In this document: piece by piece, positions 22,131 through 30,903 of the stretch
How the letters are laid out: every line of letters begins with the position of its first letter
Position numbering within the stretch: the first letter of the stretch is position 1
Source of the DNA: Guyanagaster necrorhizus
Lineage: Eukaryota; Basidiomycota; Agaricomycetes; Agaricales; Physalacriaceae
Reading direction: 5' to 3'
NCBI RefSeq assembly: GCF_019112545.1
Contig: NW_025064885.1
Coordinates: forward strand, 830,073 to 894,072
Length of the DNA: 64,000 bases
Notes under the pieces: model-generated
Told to the model about the DNA's origin: nothing
Database searches by the model: none
What the model saw: only the letters and a program-made list of their open reading frames with translations
Translations under genes and position numbers: made by a program

Positions 22131-22150
22131 GCGACTCCACTGGATCAGCC
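22109..22150 (+). promoter_or_regulatory. Putative -1 recoding signal at the gag/pol junction of element A
   Basis: The sequence A AAA G (22109-22113, in gag frame GTA AAA GAT) is followed after 4 nt by a stem-loop, 22118-22150. Stem arms are CCAGTG / CACTGG around an 8-nt loop, extended by GA/TC and GGC/GCC past a bulged A. The gag stop TGA lies at the top of the stem. Pol continues without a stop in the -1 frame. Confidence 0.6.
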
Positions 22151-25100
22151 AAAGGACTTTATGGTGTGCAAACCCCAGCCGTTGATCGGACTTACAATAC
22201 TTCTGTAGCTACATTTATGCCATTACAAACACATTCAAATATACCAACAGTTGATGCACAACCTAATGAGTTGCAAAAGAACACTCAATCGCCTCCAGGC
22301 CGAACAGAGGCAGAGGGCCCTTCGAGATGGCTCAAACCATTCGATACTGAGTGGATCTGGAGAGCCATAAAGGAGGCAGCCAATGAAAGTGTGGCCAAAG
22401 CCACTTTACAAGGATGGATACATAAGACCAGAATGGAGGAAGTCACAGAAGGAGTTATGAAGGCATTAATCGACTCCAAACGAAGCCAAGCCCTCAAATG
22501 GCTAGATGAGCTAAAAGGACCCTGGAAGTTCATCAGACGAACCAAAACCCTGGGACAGGATTTGACAATCAAGGCACAGATCGAAACTCTGACCAACTGA
22601 ACACAACACTCAGTCACTGCCCTGATCGACAGCAGATGCACCAGAAGTTCGATTAATCACAGTTTCGTACTCCAAAATAAACTTCCCACCCAATCTACTG
22701 CCACCCTGATCCTCATGTATAACACTGACAGAACAAAGAATCAAGCTGGATCAATCATGGAGTTTGTCGAAATCCAACTAACCATTGGGGACCACTCTGA
22801 ATGGATTGATCTCGCTGTAACGGATCTTGGGTCCAAGGAGTTATTCTTAGGATATGACTGGCTCATTCGACACAACCCACTTATCAATTGGAAAACTGGG
22901 CGACTCACCTTCGCCCGATGCCGGTGTCGAAAGATCCCATTCGAGTTATCTGATGAGGACCTGGAAGACAGGTGGGATGAGGAGATGGAAGACGGTGAGA
23001 CCATTTTGGCTGTCGACCTACAAAAAGAGGCTCATATTCAGGTGATGCACCATGCCAATAACCTGGCAGCTAAAGCCAATGAAGGAAAGAAAGAGAAAAC
23101 GTTTGAGAAAATGGTACTGGAGTGGGCGTGAGACTACAGGGACCTGTTCAAAAAGGAGAGTTTTGATGAACTCCCCTGCCTGAAGCCTTGGGATCATGCA
23201 ATCAAACTGATTCCCAATGCCAGCGCCAACCTAGACTGCAAAACCTATCCTCTCGGTATCCAAGAACAGCAGGAACTTGATAAATTCCTTGACGAAAACC
23301 TGTCATCCAGGCACATCCAACCTTCCAAGTCCCCAATGACATCACCCTTCTTCTTCGTAAAGAAGAAGGATGGCAAACTCTGACTGGTCCAAGACTATTG
23401 CAAACTAAACGAGATGACCATCAAAAACCAATATCCATTACCCCTGATCTCGGAACTCATGGACAAGCTTCATGGAGCTAAATATTACACCAAGCTCGAC
23501 ATCTGCTGGGGATACAATAACATCAGAATTAAGAAAGGAGACGAGTGGAAAGCAGCTTTCTGAACCAACCGAGGGCTGTTCGAGCTAACAGTTATGTTTT
23601 TCAGCTTGACCAACTCTCTGGCCACCTTTCAATGAATGATGAACGACATATTTAAGGATCTCATTACCACAGGAAAGGTCACCATCTACCTGAACGACAT
23701 CCTCATTATGTTCCAAACAAGAGAGGAGCATCATGACTTGGTTCGACAAGTGCTCACCCTTATGCGAAGGCATAAACTATTTCTCAAAGCGGAAAAATAT
23801 GAGTTCAAGGTATCAGAAACAGAATACCTCAGAGTAATCATTAGCAAGGGAAGTATTAGGATGGACCCGATTAAGGTGGCAGAGGTAGTGGAATGGCCGA
23901 CACTGACAAAGAAAAAGGAGCTACAATCCTTCCTCAGGTTCACAAACTTCTATTGAAGGTTTATCCGAGACTATAGCAAAATTGTTTGTCCAATGACCCA
24001 ACTCACCAGTAACGCCCCTTGAGAATGAGGAAACACCCAACAACTTGCCTTTGATGACCTAAAAAGGCAACTGGCCAAGGACATAGTCCTGGCCATACTA
24101 TCCCAAGAAGGAAAGTTCCATGTCGAGGCAGATTCAAATGATGGGGCCATAGGCACTGTATTGTCTCAAGAACAAGATGGGAAGTGGCGGCCAGTCGCCT
24201 TCCTCTCCAAGGTGTTAACCATGATGGAAAGGAACTATGAAATCTATGATAAGGAGTTATTGGCGATAATGATTGCCCTGGCAGAGTGGTGACATTATTT
24301 GATCAGCATCCCCATGACTTTCGAAATCTGGATGGATTACCAGAACCTTAGATGTTTCCAACAACTGCAAAAATTGAATTGATGACAAGCCCAATGGGTC
24401 ACTGAGCTCACCCAATACTAATACACTCTTCACCATAAGGCCGGGGTGGTGAATAAAAAGGCCGACCTCCTCTCCTGACAGGCCGATCATGACCAAGGAG
24501 GAGATGACAATATAGAAGTCATAATGCTATGCCCCAAGCATTTTTGAGCATTAATCATGCCTACTGAAGAAGAGATCTATAAGCGGATCAAGAGTGCAAT
24601 CCAAGACACCCAAAAATGGGACCAGAGAATCGCTCCCTCGCTGAATCATGAGCAGGGAATGACGAAGGAGGAAGAAATGATCCAATACGATGGAAGAATC
24701 TATATTCCATGAGACCACAATTTATGAAGAGAAATCATCGCCATGTGTCATGACTACGCCACTGCAGGACACCCCAGAATCACCAAAACCAAAGAGCTTG
24801 TCCTGCGAAATTATTGGTGGCTGAAACTTGGCAATGACATCATATCATATGTTAAAGCCTGCGAAACATGTCAAAGAGGAAAACCTTCCACACAGTCATG
24901 AGCAGCCCCCTTACACCTGAACGAGATACCATCATGTCCCTGGACCCATATCTCCATAGATATGATCACCAGTCTACCGGATTGTAACGGTTATGATGCA
25001 ATACTCATTATTGTTGACCACTTCTTCAAAGCCATCATTCTGATTATGTGTTCAACAGAGTTAACATTGGAGGGGTGGGCCAAAATCCTATGAGATGAGG

Positions 25101-26017
25101 TCTATGCCAAATACAGCATGCCTCAGATAGTCATCTCAGACCGAGGACCTCAGTTTGTCTCGAAATTCCTCGATGACCTATACAAACTACTCAACATTAA
25201 GTGAAACGCATCAATGGCCTATCACCCACAGACCAATAGTCAAACTGAATGCACAAATCAGGAAGTGGAGAAGTATCTCTGACTGTTCATCAATTACTGA
25301 CAAGACAACTGGGTCGAGTGGCTTGCACTAGCAGCTTTCCAACACAACAACAGAGTACATTCAGCTACCGGTCAAACCCTATTCTTCATCAATCATGGAC
25401 GGCACCCTCACGTCGCCCAAACAATGCACTACAGAATGACAACACCGGCTTCTATGGACTTCGCCACGACTATGGCAAAAATCCATAATAAAACCAAAAC
25501 CGCCCTTGAAAAAGCTGCCTCCACAATGACAAGACAATACAACAAACACTGTCGTCCAGCTCACACATACAACATCAACAACAAAGTTTGGCTAGACACG
25601 ACAAACCTTCACCTACCTCAACTAAAGTGGAAGCTTGCTGACAAGCATACAGGTCCCTTCTCAATTATGGCCAAAATAGAGGAAAGTACCTATAAGCTAT
25701 GCCTCCCAATAGGATGAAAAGTACATGATGTCTTCAACAAGTCACTCCTATTGCCGTATATCTCTCTCGCCTTCCCTAATCAGCAATGCCCACCACCTCC
25801 ACCACCAGACCTAATCAATGACGAGGAACATTATGAAATTGACCAAATCTTAAATCATAAACTCCAAAAAGTCAAAGCACATGGTGGAGAATCAACAATG
25901 ACAGTCAACTACCTCGTCAGCTGGAAAGGTTATGGCCCAGAATCCAACCAATAGATTAACAAAAAATACATGAAGGCAGATGAGGCAATACATGACTATG
26001 AACTATCCCTAAATTAA
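22127..26017 (+). pseudogene. pol: pol of element A (PR-RT-RH-IN-chromodomain)
   Basis: One frame, -1 relative to gag, runs from the junction to TAA 26015-26017. The aspartic protease site is altered to ALIDSRC near 22,620 (DSGC in C). Reverse transcriptase follows, with SPFFFVKKKDGKL and an altered active site, YLNDIL instead of YLDDIL. Then come RNase H (KFHVEADSNDGAIG), integrase with its CETC zinc finger half and DDE residues (SIDMIT, VISDRGPQF, QEVEKYL), and a chromodomain (HYEIDQILNHKLQKVK, YLVSWKGYGPESNQ). More than a dozen stops interrupt it, most of them TGA at conserved Arg positions. A chromodomain usually steers integration to heterochromatin, which fits the clustering here. Confidence 0.9.
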
Positions 26018-26050
26018 GCCATCAGGATGATAGTCTTAAGGAGGGGGTAA

Positions 26051-26487
26051 TATTATGATTTTTCCTTTTTTCCATTATCTTTCACCCCTATTTCATGCTT
26101 AGTCAGAAGGCACAAGACCATGGAAGAGCTTAGTCAGTACAACTAGCTCGCCTATCAAGTCACTATAACAATCAAGCCCAATGACGCACAAGCATCCCTT
26201 TTATATATGGTAATGATGCTCAAGGACAATGGGCACCATGGACACAGACACACACAATAAGTAGTGATATAATTAGGAACAACTGTACAGTATTTAAGAC
26301 CAATGCTCTTGCTGGTATACCTCAGCTTCAAGCTAAAGTTTATATATACCATTCTACCTCAAGTTGAGCATTTGACCTTGTATCACACTCCACAGATATA
26401 CCACAAGTGGACTCAGGTGATTCCTTGAAGTGCGAAGGAACATCTGTTTATCATGTGTATCTGTCCACATGATGCTTGGGCCTAACA
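26051..26487 (+). repeat. 3' LTR of element A
   Basis: It starts TATTATGATTTTTCC after the polypurine tract AGGAGGGGGTAA and ends CCTAACA. The length is identical to the 5' LTR (437 bp). Confidence 0.93.
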
Positions 26488-26583
26488 ACTACTCATTGTC
26501 TAATGACAATGCCTCTAGCCTTATGGCTGTCTCAAACCAAGCCTTGGCTAAGCATGATTTAGAGGCTAAAATCATGATATTAC
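26488..26583. other. Short host or old-repeat spacer between elements A and F
   Basis: It begins with the ACTAC target duplication of A and ends directly at the F LTR. No gene or further structure was seen. Confidence 0.5.
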
Positions 26584-27180
26584 TGTCACAATTTTTGCTT
26601 TAAATTATGACCTGCCAATGCTTACCAACCCCAACCTCAGACCAACCTTACAAAAGAATGATGAAGACATGATGACACTATAGCTATATCTTATTCATTG
26701 ATGCACAATAAATGACAGAGAACAGCATGACAACTATCATCATCTCACACCTTTGTCATAATAGAAACTGTGGCATATGGAAGACTCATCATAGCAATAG
26801 TACAGCAGAGTGACAATGATGAATAAAAGCAAGAGCACAGTCATTATTACATCAGACAATGAGTAGAAAACATAGAAAGCAGACAATAGTCACCTGTAGA
26901 GCATAGAGTTTTTTAGACAGTATTTAAAGGCAGTTGTATACTCTGATGTACCTCAGTCTTAAGCTAAGATTTAAACTATCTGGTGTGAATACTCTTGCCC
27001 AACACAGCAGGCTATCTCTACCAGCCATACTCTCTTATTCTCCTTCATGAAATTCTTATTGCCTATCTCATCATTTTCATCATACTATTATACCAAAACC
27101 AAACCCAGACTCAGAATCCAGACTTAGACCATGGCAGGAGCAGTGCTAAACATTTGTGAGTGTTTAGTAGAAGCCTAACA
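26584..27180 (+). repeat. 5' LTR of element F
   Basis: TGTCACAATTTTTGC to AAGCCTAACA. TATA box TATTTAAA at 26921; inferred transcript start AGTCTTAAGCTAA at 26955-26967. Confidence 0.78.
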
Positions 27181-27181
27181 A

Positions 27182-27194
27182 TTAGCTTAAGACT
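27182..27194 (+). promoter_or_regulatory. Element F self-complementary primer-binding site
   Basis: TTAGCTTAAGACT is the exact reverse complement of AGTCTTAAGCTAA at 26955-26967. Both partners differ from A/B/C/E at matching positions, so the pairing has co-varied. Confidence 0.75.
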
Positions 27195-27245
27195 TCACAT
27201 GCTCCAGTCTGATAGCATTCTGCCAAGGACTAGTATATGAAACTC

Positions 27246-27386
27246 ATGCTTGGAAATATTGTCACCACCTCTATTGCAGACACCTGCCTGTTCATCACAG
27301 TAACTGGAATCATTGGATACCATGTTGTATGGTTATCAAGAGAACAAAAAAAAAGAAGAAGAGAATTAGAAGAGTGGGAGAGCTAA
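27246..27386 (+). CDS. ORF0 of element F: 46-residue transmembrane protein
   Basis: The ORF is intact, MLGNIVTTSIADTC, then a hydrophobic helix FITVTGIIGYHVVWL and a strongly basic tail (REQKKRRREL) before TAA. Position (between primer-binding site and gag) and topology match ORF0 of the other elements, although the sequence is very different and shorter. It ends 22 bp before the gag ATG instead of overlapping it. Confidence 0.5.
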   Translation: MLGNIVTTSIADTCLFITVTGIIGYHVVWLSREQKKRRRELEEWES

Positions 27387-27408
27387 TAAAGAGTGAATCT
27401 CATCTGCC

Positions 27409-29184
27409 ATGCCCTTCAACCAGCATCCTATACACTCCCAAGTCAGAAGAGCATTATCATCTGGCCACTGGTCTCAGAATCCACTGACACCAGCAGTATG
27501 GATTATATTGTCTGATCTCCAGGACCCAGAAGTATATGAACTGGAAGAGGAGTTGAACCTCTCTCTCTCATCATCAGACTGGCCATCTCTGATGAGGGAG
27601 AGTCAGTATGAGGAGATGATGGCCATACAGGCTGACCTCCAACTAGAGATGTGGCCACCCCCACTGCTGACTACTACTGAGAGCATATGTCTGGAGCTCT
27701 ATCTGGACTTTACTCTAAGCAGATAAATGAGTCCAGTCTCACAGCCAGCATGTCCTGAAGCCTCTTGATCCAAGAGCAGGATGTCAGTCAGATCATTCTC
27801 AGAGTCAATGCATACAGCCTCAGAGGGAGTGAGTCTCAGTCTGCTGAATCAGAAATCATGGATCTATATAAGCCAGGCAGAGAGTATGAATTCATCCTCA
27901 ACTGGCAAACACATATGGCAGAAGAATCTGCCTGGGCATTACTGACAGCTGAGAGAGTGGCAGATGGCTGACACCTATTGGTTAGGAATGGATAAAGAGC
28001 TCTAGTACCTTATGCTGCCAGAGCACACCAGAGATCTAGTGGACAGAGCATGAGTGGAAACTAAAGTAGCAGAAGTAGTATAGAATGCTGAGAGATGCTG
28101 AGAGCCTCCCTTTTTTTTCTCTTACCACATGTCTGAATGACCATCATCAGCAGGAAGCAGTCTAAGTAGCTGGAGAAGCCCAAACCCATTCTGAAACATC
28201 CAAACCCTGGCTTGACCAATCTGCCTGTTCACAGGAGCAGGATCTGAAAATGCCAGACCCCTGGCTCTATCAAAACTCTCTGACAAAGAGAAAGAAAGAA
28301 AAGAGCCAGCAGTGCTGTTTCTCCCACCCTCTGAAGAACCACCAGACCATTCTCAGTATAACTAGAGGCTGCAGTCCTTATCTAGGCCCAAAAAGCCAGT
28401 CCTACCACTAACACCACTGCTACTATCACTCAACACTCTGACTCTGTGGGAGCCCAAAACTATAGAGCCCTGAGGAAATTTAAAGCTGACTATAGCTCAG
28501 GAGCTAGTACTATTCAAAGGAGAAAGCCTGAACTTGAAATGCTTTTTCCAACAATATGAAGTGTATTTCAAGGTGTACAGTACCCACTTCTCTATAAGCC
28601 CCACTGAGTTCAGCCCTCATTGAGTAATATTCTGTACAACCCAGTTTGAAGGTGCAGCACAAAAATGATGGAGCTTACAGAAGGAGTACTTCTATAACCT
28701 GACTATGGGATGATAGAGATACTCCTTTTACCCACAGTTCAAAGAAGCTGTATAATGATGATTCAAGCTAGACACAGAATAAAAAGTTCATGCTGCCAGG
28801 TGGCAGGCTTTACAACAGATCAACTTCACTGATGCCAAGAAATTCTTTCAAGAATTTGAAGAATTAGCATATAAGACTGGAAAAATACATGATCATAAAG
28901 CTATGTTAGAGCAGATTAAGAATGTGATCCAACCCAATCTCTGCAATACCATTGCTCATAGAGACAATGATTTTCCCTCCACTTATAACAAGTGAAAAAG
29001 AAAGATTTTACAGATGGACTACAATTATTGAGTCAACACTCTCAGTCATAGAGAAGCAAAAGCCACTACAAGTAGACAAAAGGCTGTCACCAGTGGATCA
29101 GCTCTAAAAGAAACAACTATGAGTGATAAGAGAATAGGAACTGAAACTGTATATAGTGGCCAGAGGCAGCTGATAGATATAGAT
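27409..29184 (+). pseudogene. gag: gag of element F (3' truncated)
   Basis: Starts MPFNQHPIHSQVRRALSSG. Capsid-like homology lies about 28,490-28,960 (FKGESLNLKCFFQQYEVYF; TTQFEGAAQKW; AKKFFQEFEELAYKTGKI), aligning with the capsid of A. Stops are frequent. The sequence breaks off at the E LTR just before the position of the CCHC knuckle. Confidence 0.7.
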
Positions 29185-29632
29185 TATTATGATTTTCTTT
29201 ATATTTTTTCTTTTTCTTATCTTATCAGAGCATTTATCTTATCTTGAGCACTTTTTCAAAGGGCATGGAAAAATTAGATAATCACAATAGATAGAGCACC
29301 ATTATACTCAGTCACCTTGCCCACAGACAATTCTCTATTGTCTTACCTCTGATGATTAGGCAGAACTAGTATCATAGCACAGAACAGTACAATAGACAGT
29401 AGTTATATTTATTATAAGTTGAACAGTATATAAGTAGAATAGTTCTCATTGTAGTAGCCCAGCTTCAAGCTATAACTTTATCTCACACTATCTTCTCTTG
29501 AGTCTAGCCTGTCTCTAGTCTTGAAGCACTTTACCTATCAGAACACATTAAGTGGACTCTAGCATGATTGTATAAACATGATACAGTGCTATTTTATTAT
29601 GTGTTCAGATCATATGTCAGTTAGATCTAACA
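29185..29632 (+). repeat. 5' LTR of element E
   Basis: TATTATGATTTTCTT to GATCTAACA, 448 bp. TATATAAG at 29427; inferred transcript start AGCTTCAAGCTA at 29461. It interrupts the gag of F. Confidence 0.82.
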
Positions 29633-29633
29633 G

Positions 29634-29646
29634 TTAGCTTGAAGCT
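29634..29646 (+). promoter_or_regulatory. Element E self-complementary primer-binding site
   Basis: TTAGCTTGAAGCT pairs with 12 of 13 bases of 29461-29473 inside its own LTR. Confidence 0.65.
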
Positions 29647-29691
29647 GCCTGCTTCTCTTTTCTTATACACACTAGAGGCAAAGGAAACTGA

Positions 29692-29913
29692 ATGCTATCA
29701 ACTTGCAACCTCACAGACAACTTTTTCAAGCTCTTGAGCACCATTATTGACACTCTGCTTAGGCTTCTTATTATCATATATCTTTGCTAAGAAAACTAAT
29801 CTGTCACTGTCTGGGTAATCAGGTATTATCAGGGTCTCTAAACAATTTACCACTGAACTCAAAATGTTATGCCTATTCTCCTTCTCTATGACCTCCCTCC
29901 TGAGCCTGCCTGA
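29692..29913 (+). pseudogene. ORF0 remnant of element E
   Basis: Over 74 codons the frame is kept without indels but has several stops. FFKLLSTIIDTLLRLLIIIYL and the tail SVTVWVIRYYQ and LLLYDLPPEPA align with ORF0 of A, B and C. A gag-frame ATG (29888) again overlaps its end in the +1 frame. Confidence 0.6.
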
Positions 29914-30195
29914 GCAACCAATGAGCTTGTGTAAGGAGCCATACCAGAAGCCACTCTGAAATCACAAATCTGGAAGTTTTTCTGACAGAAAAAGAAGAAC
30001 TCAGATACTGCTGATAATACCACTGACACATTCTCTATCATGACCTGCTAAACCTCCCTTTGGTCTTAGACCATGAGGATGAAGATATTCCTGATGACTT
30101 TTTTGATACAGAACTATCTCCCACCCCTTCTACTGTCTCTCTAGAGCATGAAATTAAAAGCTGTACTTAAGACTTCCTTGATGCCATCAGAATGG
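29888..30195 (+). pseudogene. gag: gag N-terminal part of element E
   Basis: It starts MTSLLSLPEQPM and runs, with stops, to the insertion point of B. A segment reading DHEDEDIPDDFFDTE in another frame resembles the corresponding DNA of A-C (DEDLPEDFF). It continues at 38,218. Confidence 0.55.
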
Positions 30196-30619
30196 TATTA
30201 TGATTTTCCATTTTATTCTTTTTTTGAACCCCTATTTATGCTTATTAAGGCATCTAAACATGGTATTCAGAACCATGGGACAAAGCTTGGTCAGCACAAC
30301 AGACTGAGCATAGTCATTCCAAATAGCCAACAATGACCGACAGCACATAATACCCTTTTATGTATGGTAANNNNNNNNNNNNNNNNNNNNNNNNNNNNNN
30401 NNNNNNNNNNNNNNNNNNNNNNNNNNNNNNNNNNNNNNNNNNNNNNNNNNNNNNNNNNNNNNNNNNNNNNTTTACAACTACCATTCTACCTTGAGTCTTT
30501 ATCTGACCTTGAGTCACATTGATTAAGATATACATCAAGTGGACTCAGCTGATCCCTTGAAGTGTGAAGAGACAGCTGTTTATCATGTGTATCTGTTTAT
30601 ATGACACTTGGGCCTAACA
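30196..30619 (+). repeat. 5' LTR of element B (contains N gap)
   Basis: TATTATGATTTTCC to GGGCCTAACA; the middle is replaced by Ns. By comparison with the 3' LTR the missing part holds the TATA box and transcript start. Confidence 0.88.
30371..30470. other. Assembly gap of 100 N
   Basis: Exactly 100 N, a conventional placeholder. The equivalent stretch of the 3' LTR (37937-38063) is 127 bp, so the true gap is probably near 127 bp. Confidence 0.9.
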
Positions 30620-30620
30620 A

Positions 30621-30633
30621 TTAGCTCGAAGCT
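30621..30633 (+). promoter_or_regulatory. Element B self-complementary primer-binding site
   Basis: TTAGCTCGAAGCT; its complement would be AGCTTCGAGCTAA. The 3' LTR has AGCTTTGAGCTAA at 38049-38061, one difference that keeps a G:U pair. TATA box TATTTAA at 38015. Confidence 0.7.
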
Positions 30634-30675
30634 TTCTCCTTTCCTTTCTCAAGCCCAATTGTGCTGAGAAACCGA

Positions 30676-30903
30676 ATGCCTCTCCCTAGCAATGACAACC
30701 TGAACTTTGACCATGAGTTCTTCAAACTTCTTTCCTCCATCATCGGAACACTGATAGGCCTCTTGGTGATCATCCAGCTGTGCAGGAGACACTATTCTAT
30801 TACCACTTGGGCCATCAGATATTATCATGAATTCAGAAACATTCAACGAATCCTATGCAATGTAACCTCTGATCTCTCTCTATATGACATTTCTGAATCC
30901 TGA
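30676..30903 (+). CDS. ORF0 of element B: small transmembrane protein
   Basis: Intact 75-residue ORF, MPLPSNDNLNFDHEFF, helix SSIIGTLIGLLVIIQL, tail ending LYDISES. Near identical in the helix to A and C even though gag and pol of this copy are full of stops. It overlaps the gag ATG at 30884 in the +1 frame. Confidence 0.68.
   Translation: MPLPSNDNLNFDHEFFKLLSSIIGTLIGLLVIIQLCRRHYSITTWAIRYYHEFRNIQRILCNVTSDLSLYDISES

Larger units (their letters stand above)
18541..26487 (+). mobile_element. Element A: complete Ty3/Gypsy chromovirus (decayed)
   Basis: The element is bounded by two 437-bp LTRs (TG/TA...CA ends) and flanked by the perfect 5-bp target duplication ACTAC at 18536-18540 and 26488-26492. 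Order inside: self-complementary primer-binding site, ORF0 (transmembrane), gag with CCHC knuckle, recoding hairpin, then pol as protease, reverse transcriptase, RNase H, integrase and chromodomain, and the polypurine tract before the 3' LTR. By eye the LTRs differ at about 25 sites, all transitions, so insertion is not recent. Both gag and pol carry stops, mostly TGA where related copies have Arg CGA. It therefore needs help from another copy to move, if it can move at all. Confidence 0.93.
26584..29184 (+). mobile_element. Element F: old Gypsy-like element truncated by E
   Basis: A 597-bp LTR is followed by a primer-binding site, a small transmembrane ORF, and gag up to the residues just before the zinc knuckle (RQLIDID), where the E LTR begins. 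No pol or 3' LTR of this family was found. The whole stretch is almost free of CG dinucleotides, unlike A or C, which suggests great age under methylation. Confidence 0.75.

Noticed and set aside
22700..26000. TGA read as an amino acid (Arg or Trp recoding) in the retroelement pol genes
   Set aside because: Host genes use TGA as a true stop (rad7, UTP15), TAA and TAG also interrupt pol, and the TGAs match C-to-T decay of CGA.
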